From positions 1,692,779 to 1,756,778 of the forward strand of contig NC_052357.1 in NCBI RefSeq assembly GCF_009727055.1: a stretch of 64,000 bases of DNA. The letters run 5' to 3'. Below, piece after piece: positions 22,361 through 35,123 of the stretch. This DNA comes from Benincasa hispida. Taxonomy: Eukaryota > Streptophyta > Magnoliopsida > Cucurbitales > Cucurbitaceae. The position numbers and the translations under genes are program-made. The notes beneath the pieces are model-generated. The model saw only the letters and a program-made list of their open reading frames with translations, was not told the origin of the DNA and did not search any database. Numbering within the stretch: the first letter of the stretch is position 1; every line of letters begins with the position of its first letter.

Positions 22361-23689
22361 TCATCCCAACCCAAAAAGATATGCGCGTTCGTGAGCTGGT
22401 TTGTGCGAGTGAAGCCAGTTCGACAGGTTTGGTTATTTTTGGGTTCAATTTAGCCCTCTCTAGTCTGGTCCAGCCTCATTTGGAGTATTAAAGGGCCGAT
22501 TTGGGTGGTTTGGGTCTGGTTGAGCGGTCCAGATTCAAATTGGAGCTGTTTTTAATTATTATTTGTAATAATTAGTTAAATTTGTTTGCTTAGGATGCCA
22601 AATTTGAACCATATCAGTGTTGTTTAAATATTTTATGCATGTGATGTATGTTATATTTAAATTAAACATGTATGTGCAAACTGTGTTCCTTGTAGATTTA
22701 AAATCCCACCATAGGAAGCATGTTACATGCATAGTCATATGTTATAAGTTAGTTATAATAAATAGTATGCATGATTAAGGTTTCTAAAGTTTAATATAAG
22801 TGTTCTTTTTAAAGTTTGAATGCCTTTGATGAATGCTATAAATGGAAAGCATGTCTATTGTTTTATAAGTTGTTATAAAATTAGATTAGACATTAAAATC
22901 CATAACAAAGATAAGTTGCATGCTCATTTTGGTTAACAACTTGTTTTAATAGTTAAAATAGGTCGTTATTTTATAAAATATGGTTACAAACTCAATCGGT
23001 ATATATTCTGTCTAAGGCTGGAGGTACTTAAGTTGACGGTCTATAAAACACCTTTTACCTGGGGATTATGTCTGAATAATTGAGCGTTGTTAACCGATTT
23101 TATGAGCTTGTGTGAGTGGTTCGAGGTAATAAAACGGTTTTATCACTTAGACATCATAGGTTAAATCTAAATATAAACGTTATACTTGGATAAACAATAT
23201 AGAATTAGGGTATTTATTAGCTGAAATATACCTAAGTAAACGTATACCCAATATGTTAGAACACATCAGTAAAATTAACAATATATATGATATATCTTTT
23301 TTAGCTCTCACATCCCTAAGAGTTCACCACCATGAGATCCATGCTCAACTTTGTGCCGATTTTACCTCGATTACTTCATTCGGAAAGTGTTTGCATGAAT
23401 CGATAAGAAGATGAGTAGGGGAAGTAGTTCATAGTAAGTAAGTAAAGGAAATGTGTCAACATATTCTACGGTCTCTTCCATTAGTTTAAACCATGAGATT
23501 CCTATTTTGCATTTGCTGTCGTTTTTAGGAGGCACTAACTAATCATTAACCACAGTGATCCCTTAGAAGGGTTGTAACATAGGATTTGAAACAACCCAAG
23601 CTATATAAATGAATAGGGTTTCATAGTTCCGTTCTGAACATTGTCTTGCAATTCGAGGGCATCTTCATACCATTCAATGAAATCTGAAA

Positions 23690-25250
23690 ATGTGGATCAA
23701 GTTTTAGTTTATAGCCAAAATGGTCTATAGATTAGGTATCTCATCCTGATGACATTATTGGATGCAGCTCATTTTGTATACCGATACAAATGATGTGATC
23801 TAAAAAATCATTCATGTGGAGATATGCGAGTGGGGGCATCCTATGCAAAGGATGTTTGCATAAGACTGGACCTCAAAATAGTCACTTTTATTTATAACGA
23901 CAGTTTACTGCTAATTGATTATTTTAAATTCAATGACATTGGGTAACTCGATCTTAATCTTGAGTTAACTATGAACTCCTGTTTATTCAGGATTATACTT
24001 TGATTTGTATAGGTGAGAGTAGTTCAACAACACTGCTCAATAAGCTTCTTGGAGATAAGACCAAATAGATAACTGGGGACATAGTTTTACAAGATGAAAT
24101 TCACTCCTACCTAATTTAGGGTTAGCATATAGGTTGCTCCCTTAAGTACTGACTGCTGGTTTTGAACAATGGGTCCCACCTTCTCATGACTGAGAGGAAT
24201 ATGGTTTATTAGTTGGACTATAAACCAATTGTTCAATAGAGAATCAGTGGGAGCTTAAGGAGCAAAATGTATTTATAGGTGTAAAACAATAATTTTGACC
24301 TAGCTGTAAATTCGAACAACCTGTGAAAGGTCAACTTACTGATTATGGTTAAAGTGGGCAAAAAAATATATCTACAGTGAGGAGAGTGCAACTATCGAGC
24401 TATAGTGGTGCGTCTCAATAATTAACGAATATTGATTAATTTAGATGTAAAGAGTTTGGCTAATCAATCTCAAATCATTGGAGCTCATGGTCTATAGGTT
24501 CATAAGGTCCCTCTATTAGCTCGTAAAATTACTCATTGGATTAGTGAATTGAGTGTTTTTTAAACATTCAAAATCGAAATTAGGGTTTTGAATTTGAAGA
24601 GTTCAAATTCAATTTAGGGTTTGGCTAATTATATTTGATATAATTAAACATTTAATTTATTGAAAGTAAACGTAAATTGGATAGATTAAAATATTTAAAT
24701 ATTGATTTAAACATTGATTAATATGAATAGGATTCATGTATGAATTAGGTGTTTGATTAATTTAATATATGATATTAAATTATTAATTAATTAATTTTTT
24801 TTCAATTTTTAAAAATCAAATTCAGATTCGATTTTTTATTTTATTTAATTTCAGTGAAAATTAAATTAAATAGAAAAATTGGAAATTCCATTTTGAATGG
24901 AATTTTCCAATTTGTTCTCTTCAATTGGTGTGGTTTCCCTCAATTTAGACACCTTCCCCACTTACTTAGTGCTAATTGAAGTTACAATTGGCAGCTAAGT
25001 AAGTGGTTACATGGCTAATCTTGTCAAATAAGTCGAATCTCAGCTTTGAAAATGACCATGCTGCTGGAAATTTTGAGATTAACTGACTCTCTCCTAAACC
25101 CTCTTCCTTCTCAACCCAACTGACCTCAATTCAGTGTTTCTACAACAAAATCCAAGTTAGAGAATAGTAGAGAAGATCCTCTTGGTGGTTCATTGTTAAT
25201 TTGAAGGTTAAATTCGTGAAGAGGAATAAGAATTTTAGTGGTTCATCAAA
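23690..25250 (+). mobile_element. Family G LTR, copy 7 (5' end missing)
   Basis: Near-identical to 16893-18158, then continues past the point where copy 5 is cut, to about 25250 or slightly beyond. The first ~200 bases of the LTR are missing. A weak primer-like 'ctatatcagagtctg' at about 25370 suggests that the LTR/interior border lies close by. Confidence 0.6.
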
Positions 25251-25794
25251 GGTAATGTATTTTGAAACCATTCTCTTTGAAAATTGTTTTCATACATGCT
25301 TTTAAACTCAAATTAAGTGTAATTAGAGTGCTTATTGATTTTGATTTCTTCCACTGCATGTATGTATACTATATCAGAGTCTGCCAAAAGGGAGAAGGTT
25401 TTTCCATTTCTCTTGTGCCAATGAAGGAAATCTATAGCCAAAATGAAGCTTAACCTGTAAGAAAGGTGATTTGGGGCTACTATGAAGAAATCTCCATGGA
25501 TTGATTCTGAAAATTTGAAGAAATTGAAGAGTGTTCGATTTCTGGTTCACCCTGACCAAACTATGAAGATCAGCAGATTTTGAGTCTTCAAGAGGAATTT
25601 GAAGCTCAAAATTTGAGGTAAGAAAGATAAGAGATTATGTAAAAAGTTCATACAATGGAATTTCATGTTTTGACGAATGGATTTTAAGTTTTAAGTTATG
25701 GAAATTAAATCTGGAATTTGATGTTGATGAACAAGCAAGCAGTTGCATCGGTTGAACAAGCAAGCAGCTGTCTGAGGTGAGGAATGAAGGATCT
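25251..25794. other. Sequence between copies 7 and 8, no gene seen
   Basis: Probably interior sequence of a family G element. There is no recognisable coding region. The 61-63 residue frames overlap on both strands and have no domain. Confidence 0.4.
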
Positions 25795-27715
25795 TGATTT
25801 AAAGAGATCCTTGAGCGGAAGCGAATTATCCAAATTCCATTTTGATTGAAAAATAAATTTATACTAAAACATACAGGATATGCATTCTTAAATAATAAAT
25901 TACAGCCTGCTTTTTATTAAGAAAAAGAGTTCAAGAGATTATACCTTTGAAGAACGTTTCTTTTTGTAGAACCTCGAACTGTCACGAACCCAAAAATAGT
26001 AACAAAAGTATGAAGACACGACCACAGGGAGTCCTTGGTATTCTCAGGGTGAGAACCCAAGAGTGGTGGGCTCTGACTATTTTGGTAAGAAGGGAGTATG
26101 AGTTTGGAAGAGGAAGAAGAATGAGGAAGAACACACAACGATTTTGTTCTCACTATCATATAGCAAATGCATCTATCGTTTATCTCTCAAACTTGTGTCT
26201 GTCTCATGTGGAAGAAAAGAAAACCTTTTTTTTATTTATTCCAATTTGCCATAAAACTACTTAACTACCCACTAAGGTGGTTAGAGAGAAAATAGGATAT
26301 ATTATTCAAAATAATAAAATAATATAAATAAATATGATAACCAACTTATCATATTATATTTATAACCTATAGATTTAATATTGTATCATATACAATATAA
26401 ACTATAGTTCTTTTTCTCTATCTTATGGCATTTAATATAAATCATATTTATATTAAAATTAATAACTATTTGAATCTCATTCAAATATTTATTTCCTCCA
26501 ATTAAACTGTAATGCATCAAATACATTATAACAACTATATCATATATAATTGAATCAATTTAATTATATTATATATAATCAAATTCCCTCTTATTAATTT
26601 GAACAATTCAAATTAACCCAAAAACTGATTCTTAGCTAAATCCTTTTGAGCTACCATAGGGATCTTATGGACCTGTAGCTTGAAGCTCCAACAGTACGTG
26701 AATAATTAATTAAACTCTTTAATTACATTATCCACCATCTGTTAACTGTCGGACACTCCACTAAAGATCGACAGTTGCACTCTTCGCTCTATAGATATAT
26801 TTCTGTGTCCATTGGATATAACCGATCAACAGTACGATGAACCTTCACAAATTGTTCATAAGTATAGCTAGGTCAAATTACTGTTTTTCCTTTGTAATTA
26901 CCTTTAACTCTTTAAGTATCACTGATCCCTCTAATGAACAATAGATCATAGTCCTACTATGACTAAACCCCTCTCGGACCAAGAGAGGGTGTGGCACCAC
27001 ATTATTTAAGACCCGAAATCAATTCTTAAAGAAGCAATTTATCTACTTACCCCTATTTCGGGGAAGGAGTGAATTTCCTCTTGTGTAGCTGTGTTTCTAG
27101 CTCCCCAATCAGACGAATTCCTAAAATCGTAGGCTTGTTGAGTTGGCGATCTGACCATTCTCACCCATACAAATCAAAGGATCGCCCTCATAGGCAGGAA
27201 TTCATAACTCACTTAGGATTAAGGTCATGTTACCTATAGTCATCCTGGTGAAATGAAAATCTCTATTATGAACGGTGTTATATAATAAGCCTAAACATTT
27301 CGTGGTCTGGTGTATAGAATATCTCCGCTTGCATGTCTAATACATGAATGATTAGGATCAGATCATTTGTAGTACTTTACAACAATTTGTAACATCTACA
27401 AAGCGAGTCATACTCGTAGTGTCACCAGGATAAGGTACTCAGCCTTATCCATATACTAAAGACCATTTAGGTTATCACTTAAACATGTATAACATGATCC
27501 ATCTGTATGTCTCCGCATACATATTTAAGTTACAACGATAACCTTGAATGTTAGTTTATTGGTTGTGGTTAATGCAACTAAAATATCACATATTTTATAG
27601 AAAAAGTAAATAAAATATCATATATTATAAATCACATAAGAGTTTGTTCATACATGATTTACAAATTATAAAAATCTACAAGATTTAGGGCATCAATGCC
27701 AATAGGAAAAATAGG
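25795..27715 (-). mobile_element. Family G LTR, copy 8 (inverted, near complete)
   Basis: Read on the minus strand it starts 'tattggcattgatgcc' (27715) and ends near 'aaggatctctttaaatcaag' (about 25795), matching copies 6 and 9. It is opposite in orientation to copies 5-7. About 1.92 kb, non-coding. Confidence 0.65.
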
Positions 27716-29629
27716 CATGCAATGGTGTCAATATGAATATGTGCGTGAATCAGCCAAGGTAGGGCTACTTGAGCGTGTGCGAGGTTGAGCTGTGCAGCAA
27801 AGGAAGCATCCATCGCTAGTGTCCGCGTGGTGCTCAATGCATACCCTAGTGCTTAGTGCATAAGTTAGTAAGGAGAGATCATGCGCGCGCTCTGTGGTGC
27901 CATGTGCATGTCCTAATGCCTACTCTAAGTTTCAATATGCGTGAGCCCTGCGCCCATCAAGTCTTGGGGTGTGCCTAAGTTATTAAGGGCTTGACATTGC
28001 GATAGTTTTGAAGTTCAAGTGTTGGTATTTATTAAGGAGTTCCCTAAGGAATGTTAAGGTTGCTATGTTTTTAAGATTAATGTGTGGACTCAAAATGGGG
28101 AACTAAAGATAAACTTAAGCTAAGAAACAAGTAGATCTAAGAAGCTAAGTTAGTTAAAGGAAGTTAAGCTCAAACGAGAGCCAATTTTGTTAACCAAGGG
28201 TTATTTACTTATGTGACAGGCCAAACAGAAATTGGGAAGGCCTATACACCTTTAAGAGCTAACAAATAACAGTGAGTGACAAAGTTTAATAAACGTTTTG
28301 TTAAATATGTTTCTAATGCATATGTTTAAAGTATGCTTATTTTTAAATGTTTCCTAACGCATGGTTCAACCAAGAATGGTTTACCAAAGTAAGGTTTTCC
28401 AACGTGTGTTAAAGCATAATTTTTCTATTAATTAGCCATAAGCTTTAATGAGTTCTAAAGCATGAATGTCTCTATTTGAGCCAGATGCTCCTATATAGTC
28501 AAAGCATGTTTCAAGCATGAATTGTTTTTACAAGAAAAGTTTGTAAACTATGTTCCATGTAATGTTTCAATCATGATTTAATTAATGAAAACATTCCTAA
28601 TATGTTATGAAACTTTTTGCTATGTTTATCTACTTGAATGCCAAGTCTCTTAAGGAATGTTTAAAAGTTAAAATATCATATATGTTTGTTATAAAGTATG
28701 TTTTATGTACTATTATGATAAAATTATGATACTCAAGGAGATTAAGGTATCTAGGACCCTGATACTCAAGGAGATTAAGGTATCAAGGGCATACATTAAG
28801 TATATGATTATGTTAGCCTTCGGGGCATATCTATGTGCATGTATGACTATTATTGACATTGATTGTATTGAGACTAATCTACATCAACTAAGATTATTGG
28901 TGTTGAGAGAATGAGAAAAAGAGGCTCTTCCTCAACTACGGCAAAAGAGTACAAATAAAGTATGAATTTGTCATGTGATATATTCAGGGTTGTCTATATA
29001 GTAAAATGTTTAAAGTGCTAGTATGTGTATTTCAGTTGAGCCTGTTTTCTTATCCCTGAAACAAGGAAGCATATTCATGCATTAGTTGTTTATGATTATT
29101 CAGTTTGTTCATGTTCATGTAAACAATTTTTCAAAGATTAGTCACTCACTGAGCATTTCAACTCACTCTGTCAAATGTCTTACTTTCCAGGTAGGGACCA
29201 ATTTTCTGGAGTTTAGCTTACAACTGCCAGTCTACCACAAATATGTAGATCCTTGATAGACTAGAAGTTGCTTAGGTTGATGTTATGTCTTTGTAGGCAT
29301 TAATAACTCTAGTACATATAGTGGGAAAGGTAGAATCCTAAGCTTGTATATACATGGAAGTGGTTGTATGTGAACTCTGTTGAAGTATGTATATAAGTTA
29401 CAATTGGTTTGCTCGTTGTTAATAAGTTCTGAATGTCTACAAGGTTATAGATAGGAATACATGGATATGTTATGATGTTTATAAATTGTCTATCAGGTTA
29501 AATAGATGTGAGAAAACAGGTTACAGGTAGTAGTTGGATAGTAGGTGTCATATGAAGGTTGATATCTGCTGTCTTCACATCCCTTATCGAGTAAAAAGAG
29601 TAGTCTGAGAGGGGGTGTGACAAGTTGAT
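27716..29629 (+). mobile_element. Ty3/gypsy LTR, right part (gypsy-2)
   Basis: The gypsy LTR interrupted at 16696 resumes here and ends 'gagggggtgtgaca' just before a primer-like site. It holds a 33-bp tandem duplication ('tgatactcaaggagattaag...', 28727-28759 and 28760-28790). No coding region. Confidence 0.55.
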
Positions 29630-29631
29630 AT

Positions 29632-29645
29632 TAGAGCATAAGATT
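29632..29645 (+). other. Degenerate tRNA-Met primer-binding site of gypsy-2
   Basis: TTGATATTAGAGCA, recognisable as a mutated TTGGTATCAGAGC directly inside the LTR end. Confidence 0.55.
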
Positions 29646-29727
29646 TTGGGAACACTAGAATCATGCATATTAGTTAGGACCATGTAAACACTATAATATA
29701 ACTAATAATGTGCTAGATTTAGGAATC

Positions 29728-30064
29728 ATGCCCTAAAGAAGTGGCAGACTGAGTAAGCAAACGACAAACAAGAATCGTGACTCTACCAGAGAACTGGTAG
29801 CATCGGAAGTAACCATAGAAAGAGAGTCTAGTACCCCTCAAGATAGAACTGTCCCTAATATAGAGGATAGGGTTTTTGACCTAATTACTCAAAGGTTAGC
29901 AGCTAGTGTGGGTTTTGTATAGATGGACCCAAAGAAAAACTATGACATAGAAAGAATAAAGGCACTAGGTGCCACTACGTTCGAAGGAACAACAGATTCG
30001 ACAGATGTCAAAGTGTGGTTGAATCTGATAGAGAAGTGCTTTCAAGTTATGAGATGTCCTGATT
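29728..30064 (+). pseudogene. Gypsy-2 gag, N-terminal fragment
   Basis: From about 29923 the frame reads 'MDPKKNYDIERIKALGATTF' and then 'VKVWLNLIEKCFQVMRC', the start of a plant gypsy retrotrans_gag domain (xxxGAxxFxGxxDPxxAxxWLxxxEKxF). The acidic, Ser/Thr-rich lead from about 29728 is interrupted by a stop at 29921. The domain is cut after about 47 codons by a family G LTR start at 30062. Non-functional. Confidence 0.7.
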
Positions 30065-30109
30065 GTTGGGTTTTATGCTCTAAAACTCGTAGATAATAAA
30101 TGCTATTAA
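30062..30109 (+). mobile_element. Family G LTR start, 48-bp fragment
   Basis: 'tgttgggttttatgctctaa' and 'aactcgtagataataaatg' match the first ~50 bases of copies 2 and 3. Copia sequence follows abruptly. Confidence 0.5.
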
Positions 30110-30235
30110 TTGACCGTCATCAATAACCTGCAGATATCTTCACCAAAGAATTATCCCCTGCTTGCTTCACTCAATTACTACGCAAACTCAAATTGGTCTC
30201 TACTCTATCATCTTCCAAAACATGTGGTTAGTTAC
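30110..30235 (+). pseudogene. Copia RNase H C-terminal fragment
   Basis: The plus-strand frame reads 'QPADIFTKELSPACFTQLLR' then 'KLKLVSTLSSSKTCG' and a stop, the classical end of a copia polyprotein (xxADxxTKxLxxxxFxxxxxxLG). Only about 40 codons remain. It is unrelated in position to copia-1 and copia-2. Confidence 0.75.
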
Positions 30236-30264
30236 TATGATGACGGAAAGGAATCCTGACTCTT

Positions 30265-31225
30265 AGGATCCATTTGATAACGTTTCTGTTTCCTTTTTTT
30301 GTTTTTGTTTCTCATTTTGTAAGAAATAAATATATTTGATGACTGTTTATATTTCTTGTTTCTAATTTTTTAGAAAACGTTTCTTAACATTGCAAAAAAT
30401 TTAAGAAACTATGGGAAGCAATTTTTACCCGTTTCGTTTCTCTATACATTATTTGTTTCGCCCAATATGAAACATCATTTTTTCCTGGTTGGTGAAGTCG
30501 CGTCCGACCTTTTCTTCTCATTTCACATGTCCTGGGATCGAATCCCAATCGAGAAAGACGTTAATTTTTATGGTTTTGTTTTTAATATTTCCTTTATTAC
30601 TTAATTTTCATTATTTAGATTTATATACTATTTTAATTTTCAATGGGTATTTTTTAAAAAAAATTTAATTTTGAGTTTCAAATTTTACCATATGCACGTT
30701 TATTTTTATTTTAAATTTTTATTTTTAATACATTTGAAATGGTTAGAATTTCCTATTTATAATTTTTTCATTAAAGCATTTATTTAGCTTCTAATATTTT
30801 ACCACCACAATATTTGCATCTTATAATTGAGTTTGATTTGAATTGACTTTATTTAAGAAAAAGACATAAGTAAGAAATAATATTACAAACAAATTTGAGC
30901 AACATAGGCAAGATAAAAACAATTATATTATTGTTGTTAATTTTGTATAGAAGCTTATTTATATTTGATAATCATTTTTAATATTTTAATACAAGTTATA
31001 TTTTTTTATTTAGTTTATATAATTAAATTAAACTTAAACTGAAGGAGAAAGGTAAGAGAAAAAACATATAAGAAACAAGAAACAATTATAAAAAAAAAAA
31101 TTAATGTTTCTGTTTCTTTTTTCAAGAAATTCCTATTTCTAGTTCTTAGAAGATAGAAAACAAGGAATGGAAAACAAAAAACAAGAAATAGGAAGGAAGG
31201 AACAGAAATGTTATCCAATACGTCC
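30265..31225. mobile_element. Non-autonomous TIR DNA transposon, 961 bp
   Basis: The left end 'ggatccatttgataacgttt' and the right end (reverse complement 'ggacgtattggataacattt') form imperfect terminal inverted repeats of about 28 bp continuing into 'ctgtttcc/ctgttcc'. The flanks are tta and tat, so a 3-bp duplication is possible but not exact. It encodes no transposase. A tRNA B-box-like 'gggatcgaatccc' at about 30534 lies inside. Confidence 0.6.
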
Positions 31226-32493
31226 TATTAAAACAATTCTATTTATTTTAGAATCAACGGTTTTTCTTTCTTTCTTTTTTCTCTGTGATCAAAAGCACCC
31301 AAAACCCGTCTCTCTTGCATTATTCTTAGTGGTTATGTGATAAGACATAAAACAGAAATAAAAGAAGATTTTGTGATGTTCTTTGTTGTCATGTAATTTT
31401 CATGTCTTCCTTTGTTGGAATGACCATAATATATGGGACATAATTCCAACATAAAATGCATTATAGTATTGTCATATTACATGCATATGCCTCTCACGTG
31501 GCCCAAACATGATGAGGTCGGGCCCTTTCATATACCACAAATCATGCTTTAATTTGCTACCTCCAATATATATCTACACAAACATATCAACAATCTCTCC
31601 CCTCTTTTCATATTCAATATATATAATATGCTTATATATTGACATTTTATACATGTATATATGTAGTATATAATATTCATTTTTTTTTTCTAACAAGAAC
31701 ACACGACAAATGGGTTAATAGATGCACTAGAATATCTCAACTAAATTGACACATCCATAGCATCCTCATCATATTCCAAACCAAGAGTGATGCATTCCAA
31801 AAACAAAAAGGATATACATGAAGGTCAATAAAAGAGCTAGAGAAAAGCGCAAAAAAGAGAAAAGCGACAACAGAAGAGGAGACTAAAGAAAAGTCTACCA
31901 ATTTAAAGCAATAAACAGATGCATCGTGATTACAAAAAAATTTCGACTTAGTATTCTAAAAAGTAACCATCGTAATACTTTTTTTCCATAACGATTGATA
32001 AGATTTTTCAACATTTTGGAGGACTCTATTGTTGTGTTACATCACAAACTCCACAATAAGTATATAATAATTCGAAGAATATATATGGATTATTTACATG
32101 TCATGACATGAGCTAGTTAATCATTTAGAGTTTGTCCCATCTTTTTATTTATATATTAAATAATATTAAATAATATATATGGAAGAAGAATGTAGAAATT
32201 TGAAGAAGATGTTGAAGAAAAGTGGGGATTGATAGAAATATCCAAAGTGTTGGAATTATAGAAGCCTTTTGTTGTTAGGACCAATTATTTTGGTTAAGAA
32301 TAATGCATGATATAAAGAGGGTAAAAGATGTTTTTAGTTTGGACCTTATTGGTTTCTATCATCTTCATTTACAACAACGTGCTTCATGCTATTCATTCGA
32401 AGTTGACATCCTTCATATTTTTTCATTTTATTTGAATTTAAAAATAACCCATGAAATTAGAATTTTTATTCCATAATTTCACTCTTTTTTAAG
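31226..32493. other. AT-rich intergenic sequence, no gene seen
   Basis: No coding region, RNA gene or clear repeat is recognised in these 1.27 kb. Confidence 0.6.
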
Positions 32494-32812
32494 AGTTAGA
32501 CTTTGAAGAAGAAGGATAGGGCAGCTGAAAACTTTTCTCATTGAGGAAAGGGCACATACGCCCAATTTATACATCGTGCCCAATTAGGGCTGTAAGAATA
32601 AAAAATAAATAATAAAGGAATTTGAAGGAATATTAATTTGTTATAATAAACAGATGGATCAATCACAAGAAAGAAGAATAAAGGCTATTGTAAATAGCAA
32701 TCCTAACAGATTTGTCTGATTGGGATATTCCAACGTGGCTCTTCAGTGTGATGTGGAACTCTCCAGCTGACTTGGCTCCTTTGACCCATCATTGGTGGCA
32801 TTCTTCTTAACA
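32494..32812 (-). mobile_element. 3' LTR of copia-2 (319 bp) and polypurine tract
   Basis: On the minus strand it begins TGTTAAGAAG (32812) and ends near AAAGTCTAACT. The polypurine tract AGTTTGAGGGGGA directly precedes it (about 32813-32825). It aligns with 50286-50593 plus 48889-48906 with scattered differences. Confidence 0.8.
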
Positions 32813-33451
32813 TCCCCCTCAAACTTGTGGGTAGTTCAGCTACACCAAGTTTGGACCTTGAGTGAAAGAACTGTGAGTGTGTCAAGGGCTTCGTGAGGTA
32901 ATCAGCCAGCTGATCAAAGGACGGTACATACTTGATTTCAAGCTTGCCACTAAGGACGAGATCTTGTACAAAATGGACATCGATTTCAATGTGTTTGGTC
33001 ATAGCATGAAATACAAGATTGTTTGCTAATACCTCTGCACTAACGTTATCATACCAAATGAAGGGTTTGTGAGGATGAGACTGCTGAATTTCAGTGAAAA
33101 GTTGTTGAAGCCAAACTATTTCTGAGGTCGTGTGTGTAAGAGCTCGATACTCAGACTCGATGCTCGATCGTGCTATTGCCATTTGCTTCTTTGAAGACCA
33201 TGATACAAGGTTATTACCAACAAACATAGAGTAGGCTACCATGGACTTCCTATCATCTATGTTTGATGCCCAGTCAACATCTGAAAAGGCTGACACTTCA
33301 AGAGAAGAACTCAGTTGAAATAGAATCTGTAGGATTTTGTTCTACTTACATATCGAAGGACTCGTTTCGTTGCTTGCAAGTGAATGTCTATGGGAGCATT
33401 AAGAAATTAACCTAGATGATTTACAATGTAAGTGATGTCTGGCCATGTATG
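32813..33451 (-). pseudogene. Copia-2 RT C-terminus and RNase H
   Basis: The long frame (32703-33296) carries copia RNase H landmarks: 'FSDVDWASNIDDRKSMVAYS', 'WSSKKQMAIARSSIESEYRA', 'WLQQLFTE' and the end 'ADYLTKPLTHSQFF'. The first catalytic Asp of 'SDVDWA' and the Glu of 'SSIESEYRA' are present. From 33300 to 33451 the connecting 'DITYIVNHLG' RT end is broken by stops. At 33451 it is interrupted by the Athila-like element, and the RT continues at 45103. Confidence 0.85.
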
Positions 33452-35111
33452 TGATGCATACAATTTTGTGATGCGTTATGGTGTGAGTTTGCGGTGATCA
33501 TGCAAGTTTTCCTAACAAGACCTAAGTATAAACCTTCCTAGGTTTCGTGGTAAGTCCAGGGTCGAACACAGAGACTACTAAGTAAATATGTGACAGTCAC
33601 TTTGATTCTCTTGCGGTGGTAAAAACAAATGAAGTGGATGGTGTTTTGATTAAGATTTTTTCCTATGCGACGGATTTGAACGTAGAGTTGATAAAAACAT
33701 AGAGTTACAATGAGTATGCGATGAAGGGGTTGAGAAGGGGTCTAGCTAGCATTTCCTAAGATTATGTACAAGTTATGCGATCATGCTACACACAAATAAC
33801 AACACGTCATCTCTCAATGCAGAATGCCATAACTCCTATTTCTAGGACACATGCGAATGTATACGAAAAAGTTGATAGGACTTATGTCTAAGCCTCTATT
33901 TTTGTCTATGCGATGATGAATAATGCACACATAAAAGAAGGTGACCGCATACAATCATTCCTATTTCTAGGGGTGCATGCGATGTGTTAATAGCAATAGA
34001 ACTTATGTCTAAGTTTCTATTTCTTACTTATGTAATTCTAATCTTACTCTCTCAAATCTAGATTCTAATCTGACTCTCTCAAGTCTAGATTCTATCTTTA
34101 GACTACTCTCTCAAGTATCTCTAAAGGGTGAATGACGCATACATAAGAAAAGATGATCTCATAAAATGTAAATCTTAAGTCATGCTAGCTAAGTACTTCT
34201 CAACCTATTTAGAAATTTAGCTACTCATGCGATGTATGGAGAGATTGATCATAGATTGAAATGAGATTTCCATTTTCTATAAATAAAGTACTGAATATAA
34301 AATAACAAATGGAATTGAGAGATAAGATGCCCGATAAGCAATTTTTTGCTTCCCGTGGTCTTCTACACTGTTCTTTTTCACTCCAACTTTGTTCTTGATG
34401 TGTAGTCTTGCTCTCGCAAGTGTTGGCCCTCTCTTCCTTCGTAACGCTTTCCGGCAGTCTCTCGATCTATCTGGGAATGATCTCTTGGCTTCCTCCTCTC
34501 TTTGTCCATCTCCGTCTTCTAAGTATATCTATGAGTATGTGCGTGGACAAACTAACTAACTCTCTAACTTCTTCTCCTGTTTACATTGGTGGCCTTTAGT
34601 ATTTATAGAGCTCAAGGTGAAACAACCTTTCTTTCTAATGATTGCAATGATGGGAGGTATTAATTCTCCTACTCTGATGCACCGATTAATGGTCACCGAA
34701 AGTTGAGTGTAATTGCTATAGTGTGGCTTTAACGGCTTGTCAACTAAATTCGGATTCGGCCGTTATCAGCTTTCCATCCCATCATGATTTATTATGCTGT
34801 CACCTTGATGCGCAGTCTTTATACGGTCACCTTTTTAAGAAGCTTCTCATGATCGCATACGATCGCATGACTTGCGATCGCAATCTTCAATCGCGCTGAC
34901 ACCTTGTTCTTTTGGCTCGCTATTTCCCTTGCGCCATCGCATTTTTCCTGCACAAAATAAGTAAATTAACCGCTTTTATGCAATGAGCGCTTGCGATCGC
35001 AATTCCTATCAGTTTAGCACTTTTGGACATGATATTGCTTATTTTGTCATCACATTCTCTCATTGTTTTACTTATTTGAGCTATAATAACTTGTATTTCT
35101 ACCAGTTATCA
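33452..35111 (-). mobile_element. 3' LTR of the Athila-like element (1,660 bp)
   Basis: Plus-strand ends are TGATGCATAC and CCAGTTATCA. On the minus strand it is preceded by the polypurine tract AATTTGGGGGTG (35112-35123). The first 108 bases differ from the right LTR at about 13 positions by eye, which suggests an old insertion or chimeric assembly of different copies. Confidence 0.85.
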
Positions 35112-35123
35112 CACCCCCAAATT

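Larger units (their letters stand above)
20250..23689 (+). mobile_element. Non-coding interior of the copy-6 element, with primer site
   Basis: TTGGTATCAAAGCC at 20251-20264 is a tRNA-Met primer site with one mismatch. What follows is 3.4 kb without any recognisable gag or pol. It holds a CGATCG array (20575-20850), and two diverged relatives of one segment (about 20930-22060 and 22600-23680) share 'gatgtatgtt(t/a)ata', 'tcccaccataggaagcatg'-type stretches. The first 1.9 kb is the inverse of 55390-57262. This fits a large non-autonomous derivative that depends on a partner for its enzymes. Confidence 0.55.

Noticed and set aside
30530..30550. tRNA gene suggested by a B-box-like 'gggatcgaatccc'
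   Set aside because: No matching A box at the right distance and no cloverleaf arms. It lies inside a TIR element.
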